Shown here: positions 17,577 to 27,980 of the stretch, piece by piece
Position numbering within the stretch: position 1 is the stretch's first letter
How the letters are laid out: each line of letters starts with the position of its first letter
Assembly (NCBI RefSeq): GCF_019249725.2
Contig: NZ_CP137559.1
Span: forward strand, 1,283,501 to 1,347,500
Length of the DNA: 64,000 nt
Origin: Segatella hominis
Lineage (GTDB): Bacteria > Bacteroidota > Bacteroidia > Bacteroidales > Bacteroidaceae
Direction: 5' to 3'
Position numbers and translations under genes: made by a program
Notes under the pieces: model-generated
The model's database searches: none
Seen by the model: only the letters and a program-made list of their open reading frames with translations
What the model was told of the DNA's origin: nothing

Positions 17577-17860
17577 ATGGAGGATAGAGAACTGTTACTG
17601 AAAAGTAACCCAGAATTTGACCGCCTTGCCTTTACGGTATTAGCTATTGAAGCTTCAGCTCAAAAGATGGGTATATCGCCATCTGAAATGAGAAGGCGAC
17701 TGGATAAGGTGGGATTAATCAAGATTTCTACGATTCCGATGTCTGTCGAATGCTTCATGACCAAGAACTGGAACTTCACCTGATGAGCGATACATATATT
17801 GTCAACGACTTGATAGAAGAGCTAAGGGAGAAAAAATGTTACATCATACACTTTTTTTAA
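17577..17860 (+). pseudogene. frameshifted small DUF3791-like gene
   Basis: The first reading frame (17577-17783) begins MEDRELLLKSNPEFDRLAFTVLAIEASAQKMG and looks like DUF3791, small proteins found in toxin-antitoxin-like pairs. After GLIK (about 17720) it loses the family pattern. A shift of one base restores a plausible tail, DFYDSDVCRMLHDQE...DTYIVNDLIEELREKK, ending at 17860. A single-base indel is the simplest reading; no partner gene follows. Sequencing error cannot be excluded. Confidence 0.55.
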
Positions 17861-18093
17861 TGACACTCCCATTTCCCCAAATACTCTTTTAATTTTCCTT
17901 CTCTGCCCGGGTATATTTTTCTCCCTGCCCACGCAAGAAATTTTCCGCGGGCAGGGAAAAATAAAAGTGGGTACAGAGTCGGAAACAATGATAAAAGCAA
18001 AGGTACGTTTTTATTTTGAAACCAACAAGAAAATTCATAAGGAGTTGAGAAAAAACTGTGACAACCGTGACCGTGAGAGAAATGGGGATGTAA
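17861..18093. other. spacer with a GC hairpin
   Basis: No gene seen. CCCTGCCC (17933-17940) pairs with GGGCAGGG (17949-17956) in an otherwise AT-rich stretch, but neither side carries a clear T run, so I only note it as a hairpin downstream of the LRR gene on the minus strand. Confidence 0.4.
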
Positions 18094-19374
18094 CTACTTT
18101 ACTAAAACCTTTTTCGTTTTTCCGTTGTTATACTTGATTATATTAACACCCTTTTTCTTACCTTCAATAAGGGTACCATCAATAGCAAAACTCTTCGCCT
18201 CTACAGGTTCAGTGGTTTCAATAGCATTAATGCCAGTTTGATGATCCATTTCCACAATAGTTGCAAAATTGCGCCAATAGTAAGCAGCAGCGTAAGCCTC
18301 ACGCGTACCTTTTGGCACATGCAGCGTACATGTAGAATAATTGATATTATCAAAGAAATATTGATTTATCTTATGAGGCCTTTCCTCATAGGCATACAAA
18401 TGCTTCACCTGACAATTGGCGAAAGTAAAATTGGTCATTATCAAAGGAATTTTCGGCAAGTGTAGCTCCTCTACCCCCATGCATAGACTAATAATATAAC
18501 CACCCAAATTAGTTATTCCTTCAGGCAATTTAAAATATTTCAGAGAAGTACAACCTGCAAATGCGTTACTCATTATACCCTCCAAAGTCTCAGGCAGGTC
18601 GATTCTCTCCAATGAACTGCAACCATTAAATGCATACAACATTATTTTAGTCAGAGTGTTTGGCAATTTCACACTCTTAAGTGATGAACAACCATCAGCA
18701 AATGACTGTGGTAAATACGTGATTCCTTCTGGTATTTCCAATGAAATGAGAGACGAGCAATTCCTGAAAGTACCCACTTCCAGCTTCTCTAATTTAGGAA
18801 GTTGAAATTCCTTTAGTTTGCTACACTTTGCAAAAGCATGGTCTCCTATTTCCGTTATCCTATCTGAATGCGTGATTTCCTCAAGTTCAGAACAATCATA
18901 GAACGCATACGTAGAAATTCTTATCACATTGTTGGGCAGTATCAATTTGGTCAGGGAGTGGCATGAAGCAAACATATATGCCGTAATACAGTTGTTGGCT
19001 GTATATGCTTGATACCCCCTACCTTTATAGGAGTAGTTACAGTAATAATCTCCACCTTCACATATATTCGCCATTGAGAGATCAAGTATATGCAAATTAG
19101 ACTTCACTTTTTCTTTATCCATACCATAATACTTTCCCACTCCCATCAATTCACGCAGGTAGGCAATGTCCGTGCCATCAATGTTTCCTACAATCTTGAG
19201 ATTGGTAATAAGTGGAGCATCATCGGCTTTTATCAATTCCGATAGATATTCTCCATTAGTTATGGTCACTGTCACCTGCTCTGTTATCAGATTACCCCCA
19301 GCAAAAGCCTTGCAGACAAACATTGACAACAAAGCAGACATAAACACTAATTTAAGTTTAAATAGTTTCATCAT
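18094..19374 (-). CDS. secreted BspA-like leucine-rich repeat protein
   Basis: 426 residues. Signal peptide MMKLFKLKLVFMSALLSMFVCKAFAG, then about eight LRR_5 (BspA-type) repeats of about 23 residues between residues 125 and 365, with phrases such as CSSLERIDLPETLEGIMSNAFAG. The tail SFAIDGTLIEGKKKGVN...GKTKKVLVK resembles the C-terminal sorting-like segments of other secreted Prevotella proteins, including two in this window. Expected at the surface; BspA relatives bind host proteins or other bacteria, but the ligand here is unknown. Confidence 0.88.
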   Translation of the reverse strand: MMKLFKLKLVFMSALLSMFVCKAFAGGNLITEQVTVTITNGEYLSELIKADDAPLITNLKIVGNIDGTDIAYLRELMGVGKYYGMDKEKVKSNLHILDLSMANICEGGDYYCNYSYKGRGYQAYTANNCITAYMFASCHSLTKLILPNNVIRISTYAFYDCSELEEITHSDRITEIGDHAFAKCSKLKEFQLPKLEKLEVGTFRNCSSLISLEIPEGITYLPQSFADGCSSLKSVKLPNTLTKIMLYAFNGCSSLERIDLPETLEGIMSNAFAGCTSLKYFKLPEGITNLGGYIISLCMGVEELHLPKIPLIMTNFTFANCQVKHLYAYEERPHKINQYFFDNINYSTCTLHVPKGTREAYAAAYYWRNFATIVEMDHQTGINAIETTEPVEAKSFAIDGTLIEGKKKGVNIIKYNNGKTKKVLVK

Positions 19375-19411
19375 AGTGATTTTCTAATATGAATATAAAA
19401 ATTACGAATCA

Positions 19412-20056
19412 TTATGGCTTCACATCCCATAATACAGGAACATTCTTCATTGTAATATAACCTGTCGTGTTAGCATCGATATATAGACCAAGCTTTATCA
19501 CCTGCAAAACTCTGGCAGTCTTCTTTACATTTATGAATAAATTGTACGGACTTTCAAGTTTCAGTTTGACATACACCCCCTCGCTGACATCATAACTCTC
19601 GGATGTAGTCTGACTATCAGAACTGTAAAGTTCTCCATTCTGATCTATACACATCGTATTGCTGGCCACATCAGAACCAGGGAACTGGCCTCTACCTCCA
19701 AAGCTAATGCGTGATTTATTAACTTTCATCATCACTTTCAGCACAAGCGATACCGTGCCAGAGTTCTCTGATGTGCTTTTTCCATAGGCTCCAACAAGCT
19801 GGATATCTACAGCCTTGCTGAAAGGATTGGTGACAACAGAGCCAGAAGTAGAAGTTGTGGAGCTGATGACAAACTCAGACGGCAGTATCTTATTGTCGTA
19901 TTCATTTCCACTCTTGGTATCACCTTTATTATCAGCGACAGCCTCTACTGTATTACCAATTTTCTTAAGCAATTTTCCTAACTGCGCATTAGCCGGTTGT
20001 GTTGTGACAAACAACATCGCTAATGCCATAGCCATTTTAAAAACATTCTTAGTCAT
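19412..20056 (-). CDS. exported protein of unknown function
   Basis: 214 residues with a clear signal peptide (MTKNVFKMAMALAMLFVTTQPANA, cleavage after ANA). The mature part is beta-rich, with Ser/Thr-rich segments (STTSTSGSVVTN), and contains no cysteine or recognisable motif. It lies 37 bp upstream of the LRR gene on the same strand, so co-export or a shared role is possible. A -7 like box TAAATTTG is at 20110-20103 on the minus strand. Confidence 0.7.
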   Translation of the reverse strand: MTKNVFKMAMALAMLFVTTQPANAQLGKLLKKIGNTVEAVADNKGDTKSGNEYDNKILPSEFVISSTTSTSGSVVTNPFSKAVDIQLVGAYGKSTSENSGTVSLVLKVMMKVNKSRISFGGRGQFPGSDVASNTMCIDQNGELYSSDSQTTSESYDVSEGVYVKLKLESPYNLFINVKKTARVLQVIKLGLYIDANTTGYITMKNVPVLWDVKP

Positions 20057-20386
20057 AGTTAAAAAAAAATTATTAGGTTTATAAATTAGATACTTATTTT
20101 TGCAAATTTAGCAAAAAAATTCCGAAACATCACTTCTTTAGCGTAACATTATACTTTATTAACTAAAAAGCACAACACATAACTTTTCGTGATTTCAGAT
20201 GGAAAGCACCACCAACAGCCATGAGTAGTTGCTTTAGTACTATACAAATTGAGTTTAAAGAGATAATTTTTATAGCATAAAAGTGAGATTTTTATCCAAT
20301 ATAAATGACTGTTTCATTGGAATTTAAGGTTGATAACACAAGTATAGCATTTTAATATCTGTTAATATACACTAAAAAACTGCCCT

Positions 20387-20421
20387 TTTGATACGACTTA
20401 AGGATATTATCAGTATATTTG
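20387..20421 (+). promoter_or_regulatory. promoter of the thi operon
   Basis: TTTG (20387-20390), 23 bp, TATATTTG (20414-20421). The -7 box is exact; the spacing is slightly long. Transcription would start about 20428, directly before the riboswitch. Confidence 0.7.
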
Positions 20422-20427
20422 CAAGAT

Positions 20428-20510
20428 GAATGTCACGGGGGTGCTGAGAGATCGGCTGAGATTATACCCATTGAACCTGACGCAGATAATGCTGACGCAG
20501 GGAAATATGA
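20428..20510 (+). promoter_or_regulatory. TPP riboswitch (THI element)
   Basis: Conserved core visible: CACGGGGGTGCTGAGA, GGCTGAGATTATACCC, TTGAACCTGA and the distal GATAATGCTGACGCAGGGAA. It binds thiamine pyrophosphate and here should act through the terminator at 20577-20619, which lies before thiS. It controls the downstream thiSEGCH genes. Confidence 0.95.
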
Positions 20511-20576
20511 TATAACCAAGAGGATAATGGCACTGGAATACTGCAAGATGAGTATCAGAAGGTGTATCCGAAAAGA

Positions 20577-20620
20577 AGCCCCTATTCTATGGCTAATGAC
20601 CATGGATTAGGGGCTTTTTC
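20577..20620 (+). terminator. riboswitch-controlled terminator
   Basis: AGCCCCTA (20577-20584) pairs with TAGGGGCT (20608-20615), with TATGG/CCAT in the middle, followed by TTTTT. It lies between the TPP aptamer and thiS, so it is the likely expression platform. Confidence 0.88.
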
Positions 20621-20684
20621 CGTGATAAAAACAAGGACTTAAAATAAACGGCTATCAGCATAGCCCTTAAAAACAATTCGATTT

Positions 20685-20882
20685 ATGAAAGTAAATATCA
20701 ACAACAAGGAAACTGAGACTCAGGCTCTCAACGTTAAGCAACTGGCAGAAGAACTCAATCTTCCTGCCACAGGTGTAGCCGTTGCCATCAGCAACAATAT
20801 GGTGCCTCGCGACGAATGGGAAACCACAAAGATCCTCGAAGGCGCTGACATCGTTATCGTAAAAGCTTTCTGCGGGGGATAA
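20685..20882 (+). CDS. thiS: sulfur carrier protein ThiS
   Basis: 65 residues, ubiquitin-like, ending in the required GG (VKAFCGG). As a C-terminal thiocarboxylate it supplies sulfur to ThiG for the thiazole ring. First gene after the riboswitch. No thiF (the adenylating enzyme) follows in this operon. Confidence 0.95.
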   Translation: MKVNINNKETETQALNVKQLAEELNLPATGVAVAISNNMVPRDEWETTKILEGADIVIVKAFCGG

Positions 20883-20957
20883 GGATTCTATATAAAGCTA
20901 TGACTTATTTGATGATAGAGTGATGGCTTAAAATAACATGACGAAGAATTTTAAAAA

Positions 20958-21596
20958 ATGGCAAAAATTTCATTAGACCGTTTTCGCCTGCAGTTCATCT
21001 CCCATCAGAATGAAAAGTTGGGTTATCTCGACGGTATCCGTGAGGCATTAGCTGGCGGATGCAAATGGATTCAGCTGCGCATGAAGGGAGCTACCGACGA
21101 CGAGGTGCGCCCTATCGCCCTGCAGGTGAAGGAATGGTGCAGAGAACAGCAGGTCACCTTCCTCATCGACGACCGTGTGGCTCTCGTAAAGGAACTGCAG
21201 ATAGATGGTGTGCATCTGGGCAAGAACGATATGCCTATCGCTGAAGCCCGCAAGATACTGGGCGACGGATTCATCATCGGCGGTACTGCCAACACCTTTG
21301 AGGATGTGAAGGCACACTACGAGGCTGGAGCCGACTACATCGGTTGCGGTCCGTTCCGCTTTACCACCACCAAGGAGAAGCTCTCTCCTATCCTCGGACT
21401 GGAAGGATATAAGGACATCATCCAGAAGATGAAGGAAGAAAGCATCGACATCCCGCTCGTCGCCATCGGAGGCATTACCAAGGAGGATATCCCCGAAATC
21501 ATGAAAACGGGAGTGAACGGCATCGCACTCAGCGGTTGCATCCTCCATGCAGTAAATCCAGCTGAAGAAACCAGGGAGATTCTGGCTCTGCTATAA
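20958..21596 (+). CDS. thiE: thiamine-phosphate synthase
   Basis: 212 residues, TIM barrel. Joins hydroxymethylpyrimidine diphosphate and the thiazole phosphate. Signature CKWIQLRMKGATD, FLIDDRVALVKELQIDGVHLGKNDMP, IIGGTANTFEDV, GADYIGCGPFRFTTTK and VAIGGITKEDIPE. The PFRFTT variant replaces the common PVFPT/PTxTK loop, as in the Bacteroidota group. Intergenic direct repeats follow it. Confidence 0.94.
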   Translation: MAKISLDRFRLQFISHQNEKLGYLDGIREALAGGCKWIQLRMKGATDDEVRPIALQVKEWCREQQVTFLIDDRVALVKELQIDGVHLGKNDMPIAEARKILGDGFIIGGTANTFEDVKAHYEAGADYIGCGPFRFTTTKEKLSPILGLEGYKDIIQKMKEESIDIPLVAIGGITKEDIPEIMKTGVNGIALSGCILHAVNPAEETREILALL

Positions 21597-21690
21597 AACT
21601 GGCTCTGCGATTATCCAGACTCCGGAATAATCTAGAACTCCGCTATAAAGCTGGCTCTACGATTATCCAGACTCTGCAATAATCAGCCCC
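21590..21690 (+). repeat. 52 bp direct repeat extending the thiE 3' end
   Basis: GGCTCTGCGATTATCC at 21601 and GGCTCTACGATTATCC at 21653 lie in near-identical units of about 35-43 bases. The start of each unit repeats the last codons of thiE (CTGGCTCTGCTATAA). Confidence 0.8.
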
Positions 21691-21730
21691 CGCTATAAGA
21701 AAAAAATAAAAGTATAAATCATAAAAAACA

Positions 21731-22504
21731 ATGGAAAAATTAGTAATTGCAGGCAGAGAATTCAACTCTCGCCTTTTCCTGGGAACAGGTAAGTTCAACA
21801 ACAACCAGCTCATGGCTGAAGCCATCAAGGCTTCTGAAACTGAAATGGTTACCGTAGCCATGAAGCGTATCGAACTCGAAGACAAGCAGGACGATCTGCT
21901 CGCTCATATCGTGCAGAATCCTAACATCCAGCTCCTCCCTAACACCAGTGGTGTGCGCAACGCAGAGGAGGCTGTATTCGCTGCACAGATGGCACGTGAG
22001 GCATTCGGTACCAACTGGCTCAAGCTTGAAATCCACCCAGACCCTCGCTACCTTCTCCCTGACTCTATCGAGACTCTGAAGGCTACTGAGAAACTGGTGA
22101 AGCTCGGTTTCGTGGTATTGCCATATTGCCAGGCAGACCCTACCCTCTGCAAGCACCTCGAAGAGGCTGGTGCTGCTACCGTAATGCCACTCGCTGCACC
22201 TATCGGTACCAACAAGGGTTTGAGAATGAAGGACTTCCTGCAGATCATCATCGAACAGGCTACTGTTCCTGTAGTAGTAGATGCGGGTATCGGTGCACCA
22301 AGCCACGCAGCCGAAGCTATGGAGATGGGTGCCAGCGCTTGTCTGGTTAACACCGCCATCGCCGTAGCCGGAGACCCTGTTGAGATGGCCAAGGCTTTCA
22401 AGGAGGCTGTCATCTGTGGTCGTCGCGCCTACGAGGCTGGTCTCGGAGCCATCAGCGACTGTGCTGAAGCAAGTTCTCCTCTCACCGCTTTCCTCAACGA
22501 CTAA
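21731..22504 (+). CDS. thiG: thiazole synthase
   Basis: 257 residues. Builds 4-methyl-5-(2-phosphooxyethyl)thiazole from deoxyxylulose phosphate, the ThiS thiocarboxylate and dehydroglycine. Visible: the N-terminal [15 protein letters not shown], the Schiff-base Lys region [17 protein letters not shown] at about residue 96, [14 protein letters not shown], and [31 protein letters not shown]. Normal length. Confidence 0.96.
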   Translation: MEKLVIAGREFNSRLFLGTGKFNNNQLMAEAIKASETEMVTVAMKRIELEDKQDDLLAHIVQNPNIQLLPNTSGVRNAEEAVFAAQMAREAFGTNWLKLEIHPDPRYLLPDSIETLKATEKLVKLGFVVLPYCQADPTLCKHLEEAGAATVMPLAAPIGTNKGLRMKDFLQIIIEQATVPVVVDAGIGAPSHAAEAMEMGASACLVNTAIAVAGDPVEMAKAFKEAVICGRRAYEAGLGAISDCAEASSPLTAFLND

Positions 22505-22538
22505 TATAATATGATAAATCAAAAGGCATCAAGGATGA

Positions 22539-24296
<1,758 letters not shown>

Positions 24297-24376
24297 AATA
24301 AGGTAAAAAGCAAAGTCTGCCGGCTCATTTCTCACCTGAGGAAGGAGCAGGCAGCACTTTAGAAATTCATAGGAAT

Positions 24377-25528
24377 ATGTTTTCAGACGAATTAAAGAAT
24401 ATCAGTTGGGAGGAGACCACGGAGCGTATCGCTCGCATGACCGATAATGATGTACGCCGTGCCCTCGCCAAGGACCATTGCGATGTAAACGACTTCATGG
24501 CAATGATTTCACCGGCAGCAGAGCCATATCTGGAGGTGATGGCTCGTCTCTCTCGCAAATATACAGAGGAGCGCTTCGGCAAGACCATTTCAATGTTCAT
24601 CCCTCTCTACATCACCAATTCATGCTCCAACTCCTGCGTGTATTGCGGTTTCCACCGCGAGAATCCGATGGCACGCACCATCCTCACCCCTGAGCAGATC
24701 GAGAACGAGTACAAGGCTATCAAGCAGCTGGCTCCATTCGAGAATATCCTGCTCGTAACGGGCGAAAACCCGGCAAAGGCTGGCACCCCTTATCTCGCCA
24801 AGGCCATCGACATCGCCAAGAAGTATTTCTCCAACGTGAAGATCGAGGTGATGCCGCTCTCTACCGAGGACTACAAGACCCTCGCCGACCATGGTATGAA
24901 CGGTGTGATCTGCTTCCAGGAGACCTACCACCGCGACAACTACAAGCTCTACCACCCACGTGGCATGAAGAGCAAGTTTGAGTGGCGCTGCGACGGTTTC
25001 GACCGCATGGGTATGGCAGGTGTCCATTCCATCGGTATGGGTGTGCTCATCGGACTGGAGAAGGAGTGGCGCACGGACGTAGTGATGATGGCTCACCACC
25101 TGCGCTACCTGCAGAAGCACTACTGGAAGACGAAGTACAGTGTGAATTTCCCTCGTATGCGCCCAGCACAGAACGAAGGATTCCAGCCTAACTGTTTCAT
25201 GACCGACAAGCAGTTGGCACAGGCTACATTCGCCATGCGTATCTTCGACCACGACGTAGATATTTCCTACTCTACCCGTGAGCCAGCCAACATCCGTGAC
25301 AACATGGCTACCCTCGGTGTCACCACCATGTCGGCTGAATCCAAGGTAAATCCAGGTGGTTATCATACTTATCCTCAGGCGCTGGAGCAGTTCACCGTGA
25401 GCGATGAGCGTACCGCCAAGGTGATCAACGCGAGACTGAAGGAAATAGGCAGAGAACCAGTCTGGAAAGATTGGGATGCCTCATTCGACCTCTTCGGAAA
25501 TCTCGGAAAAGAAGAGAAAGTTGGATAA
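24377..25528 (+). CDS. thiH: 2-iminoacetate synthase
   Basis: 383 residues. Radical-SAM tyrosine lyase that supplies dehydroglycine to ThiG. The CxxxCxxC motif is CSNSCVYCGF at about residue 80, preceded by ISMFIPLYITNS. LVTGENPAKAGTPYLAKAI and CFQETYHRDNYKLYHPRG match ThiH. Last gene of the operon, closed by a terminator. Confidence 0.96.
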   Translation: MFSDELKNISWEETTERIARMTDNDVRRALAKDHCDVNDFMAMISPAAEPYLEVMARLSRKYTEERFGKTISMFIPLYITNSCSNSCVYCGFHRENPMARTILTPEQIENEYKAIKQLAPFENILLVTGENPAKAGTPYLAKAIDIAKKYFSNVKIEVMPLSTEDYKTLADHGMNGVICFQETYHRDNYKLYHPRGMKSKFEWRCDGFDRMGMAGVHSIGMGVLIGLEKEWRTDVVMMAHHLRYLQKHYWKTKYSVNFPRMRPAQNEGFQPNCFMTDKQLAQATFAMRIFDHDVDISYSTREPANIRDNMATLGVTTMSAESKVNPGGYHTYPQALEQFTVSDERTAKVINARLKEIGREPVWKDWDASFDLFGNLGKEEKVG

Positions 25529-25532
25529 AAAA

Positions 25533-25569
25533 AATCCTCGTCCGTTTCAATATCGGACGAGGATTTTTT
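25533..25569. terminator. terminator after thiH
   Basis: AATCCTCGTCCG (25533-25544) pairs with CGGACGAGGATT (25554-25565), followed by a T run on + and preceded by an A run, so it can serve both thiH and the converging HU-related gene. Confidence 0.92.
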
Positions 25570-25604
25570 GATTTTCAAGTCACATTCATAAACCTCAGAA
25601 GGCT

Positions 25605-26138
25605 TTATTTAAGTTCGTAGTCGGTATCGCCACCAGTTGTAGAACTTCCACCTGCCTGACTGTTGTCTCCAGTAGTCGTATTACCACCAATGGTGTTACT
25701 GTCGGCTCCATTACCAGTACCACTGCCTGAACCTGAAACTACTACATTGCTGGCTCTTCTAACACTTGCCGAAGTGTTAAGATTGGCATTGCTCAAAGTA
25801 CCGGTAGCACGGGCTCTGAGTTTTACACCGGTAATATTGTTTGCCGCAGTAAATTCTGCCTCAGTCTTGGCTCCCTCCTTATTGCGGATCCCCACGCTGA
25901 AGATGGCAAGGTTGTCAATCTTCACATTCTTACCAGCCAGGAGCTGCTCCTTGATACACTTCACCATGGCAGTCATCATGCCCAGGCACATCGCCTCAGT
26001 GAATCCCGTATTGTGCTCCTCCATGTGCTTGGCGAGTCCTGCCAAATCCATCGTCTCTTCTACCACAGGGAAAGCATACCACTTACCAAAAGCAAGACTC
26101 TTCTTGTTCTTGTTCTGCTTCAAAACGTACTTAATCAT
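25605..26138 (-). CDS. HU-related DNA-binding protein
   Basis: About 177 residues of the Bacteroidota HU-related (histone-like, putative) family: MIKYVLKQNKNKKSLAFGKWYAFPVV..., a TGFTEAMCLGMMTAM helix, GKNVKIDNLAIFSVGI and the FTAANNITGVKLRARA segment. The last 50 residues are low-complexity (Ser/Gly/Thr/Asn). Start at 26138 rather than 26147 (MKGMIKY). The family often accompanies DUF4248 and replication-like genes in accessory clusters, as here. The exact role is unknown. Confidence 0.85.
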   Translation of the reverse strand: MIKYVLKQNKNKKSLAFGKWYAFPVVEETMDLAGLAKHMEEHNTGFTEAMCLGMMTAMVKCIKEQLLAGKNVKIDNLAIFSVGIRNKEGAKTEAEFTAANNITGVKLRARATGTLSNANLNTSASVRRASNVVVSGSGSGTGNGADSNTIGGNTTTGDNSQAGGSSTTGGDTDYELK

Positions 26139-26237
26139 ACCTTTCAAAATTTTTAGTTAATTACTGTCAAATCCACATCTCTATTTTCCTTCAAAGGCAT
26201 AGGATCCATCGCCTTGTCCGTCAGAGAGTTTCATCGA

Positions 26238-26268
26238 GTAAACCCCTTTGGTTTACATAGCAAAGATA
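26238..26268 (-). promoter_or_regulatory. promoter -7 box and hairpin before the HU-related gene
   Basis: Minus strand TATCTTTG (26268-26261) followed by the hairpin GTAAACC-CCTTT-GGTTTAC (26238-26256), which would be at the very 5' end of the transcript. No good -33 box was found. Confidence 0.5.
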
Positions 26269-26337
26269 CAACATTTTGAAGGGTCATTCAGACGATAGCA
26301 TACGTTGCGTGAGATAGCATACTTTATAAGGATTTTC

Positions 26338-26559
26338 TTATGGTTCACCCAGATAATCAATGATAAGAGCTACCTCCTTAGGAGTGAAAAACTTGGCCGA
26401 CTTACGATAGCCTAACTTATGGAGTCCATTTACGAGATCCGGGTTGCGACGTACCCAAGCCATCAAGTGATTCACTGCCGTATGAGCCGAATTGGCTGTT
26501 GGAAAATAAAGCCAGGCAAGCTCTGACTTGCCATAGGCTCTGACTTTAAATTCTGTCAT
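26338..26559 (-). CDS. DUF4248 domain protein
   Basis: 73 residues. FKVRAYGKSELAWLYFPTANSAHTAVNHLMAWVRRNPDL matches the Bacteroidota DUF4248 family. Basic and helical, possibly DNA- or protein-binding. It belongs to the same accessory cluster as the HU-related and primase-like genes. Function unknown. Confidence 0.8.
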   Translation of the reverse strand: MTEFKVRAYGKSELAWLYFPTANSAHTAVNHLMAWVRRNPDLVNGLHKLGYRKSAKFFTPKEVALIIDYLGEP

Positions 26560-26653
26560 ATTATCAATCTTTTGAAATTACACAATGAATAAAATTATTA
26601 CCCTCATACTTACGCCTCGTAAAGATGATACTTACGGAGCGTAAACCTTATGT

Positions 26654-27727
26654 TTAGAAGGGACAGACATCAGAAGGAGGAGGCAGCAGGATTTCGGGTT
26701 TCTGCTGAGCCTCACCCAACAGGATATCGGCAATATCGGTGTTCGCCTCAAACTGCTCCATGAAGTCCACTACCCGATAATCCCAGCATCCGCTCTTCGC
26801 CATCTGCTCCTTCCACTTATCATACTCTCCGCTATCGGGATAAACCACGAGTCGCCGATGCAGCAAGGGGAGCAGCTTATCAGTCTGCAGATTGCCACAT
26901 CCGCCCGTTGCCAGCCATAGGAACTGTGGATAGCGGCAGGCACAGATAAGCGATGTCTTCTCACTCTCCACGATACATACCGTCTTATCGGGATAGCGGG
27001 GAAGCAGATGCCGTCCAAAGAGCACCTTTTCCGTATCCTGAAGCTGCGGTCCTACATGAGAACGTTCACAGATGGAACGCATGGTGTTGGCCCATCCCTG
27101 CACCCGATGACCGTCATTGCGATAAGCCATCAGCTTGGCATCATGCACCCGCTGCTGTTCGTCTATCAGCCAGAACACCACTGCTCTGCCATAATTCACC
27201 CCCTGCACAACGACGTCTCGGGCAGTACCTCCCACACAATAATCGTCTAGCACCTGCCGGGCATCACCACCGATGTTCAGGCCTTCAAGCCACATGCTGA
27301 AAGCACTCGGTCTCAGCATCGCCTTCTGTACCCATTCGGGGCTGAAGAACTCGGTCTGTCGCCTATCCTGAGGTTGCACCAGCAATCTGTTCTTACGGGA
27401 AAGCATTTCTCTGTTTCGGGCTTCATCTGCCCACTGATGCCTGTTTCCCAATCCCAGCAAGGGTTTACCATTTACATATTCCGTCTGGTAATCTTTCTTG
27501 CAGCTTAGCTCCGGATGATCATGGAAATATTGACGCGGTGGATAATGATAGCCACACGATGCCGTATGGTCGCATTTACCACATTCATCAGCCACATATT
27601 TGCCCGTCTCCAGATCCACATATCGGGTAAAGCACTTCTTGCGTCCACATTGAGGACAGACATAGCGATTGGAACCACCAGAACGATAACGCTCCAAAAT
27701 AAATCTGTTTTCTGTATCATTATACAT
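26654..27727 (-). CDS. DUF6371 primase-like (zinc finger + toprim-type) protein
   Basis: About 357 residues. The N-terminus has a zinc-ribbon CPQCGRKKCFTRY...DECGKCDHTASCGYH like DnaG-type primase zinc domains. The middle (CIVESEKTSLICACRYPQFLWLATGGCGNL) and VVYPDSGEYDKWKEQM look like toprim motifs (E in VESEKT, DSGEYD). DUF6371 is typical of Bacteroidota mobile and satellite elements. Start 27727 (MYNDTENRF). The site array at 27756-27958 lies directly upstream. Confidence 0.75.
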   Translation of the reverse strand: MYNDTENRFILERYRSGGSNRYVCPQCGRKKCFTRYVDLETGKYVADECGKCDHTASCGYHYPPRQYFHDHPELSCKKDYQTEYVNGKPLLGLGNRHQWADEARNREMLSRKNRLLVQPQDRRQTEFFSPEWVQKAMLRPSAFSMWLEGLNIGGDARQVLDDYCVGGTARDVVVQGVNYGRAVVFWLIDEQQRVHDAKLMAYRNDGHRVQGWANTMRSICERSHVGPQLQDTEKVLFGRHLLPRYPDKTVCIVESEKTSLICACRYPQFLWLATGGCGNLQTDKLLPLLHRRLVVYPDSGEYDKWKEQMAKSGCWDYRVVDFMEQFEANTDIADILLGEAQQKPEILLPPPSDVCPF

Positions 27728-27755
27728 ATTGCTCTGAAATTTAAATATAAAAAAT

Positions 27756-27958
27756 GTATCAGAGTGTATCATTTCCGCATTGATACAAAACAATCATTAA
27801 TCTATTGATATTCAGAATGTTATCACGTATCAAAGATGATACATTCCCTTTGTATCAGATACAGCAGTTGTATCACTCATGATACAGTCTAACTATATCT
27901 ATATCAATTAATTAAGTATCATTTTGTATCAAAAATCTGAATGATACATCCCTGATAC
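27756..27958. repeat. array of 12 GTATCA/TGATAC sites
   Basis: GTATCA or its complement TGATAC begins at 27756, 27766, 27781, 27827, 27837, 27852, 27870, 27880, 27916, 27926, 27942 and 27953. Five neighbouring pairs are spaced 10-11 bp, one helical turn. The array fills the gap between the ATPase and the primase-like gene, like iterons or a multi-site operator. Confidence 0.8.
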
Positions 27959-27980
27959 AAATACTTACTTCTTGTAAGGC

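Noticed and set aside
17933..17956. GC hairpin as terminator
   Set aside because: No T run on either strand, so it is only noted within the spacer entry.
20419..20610. 63-codon ORF over the thi leader
   Set aside because: Falls entirely in the TPP riboswitch and its terminator.
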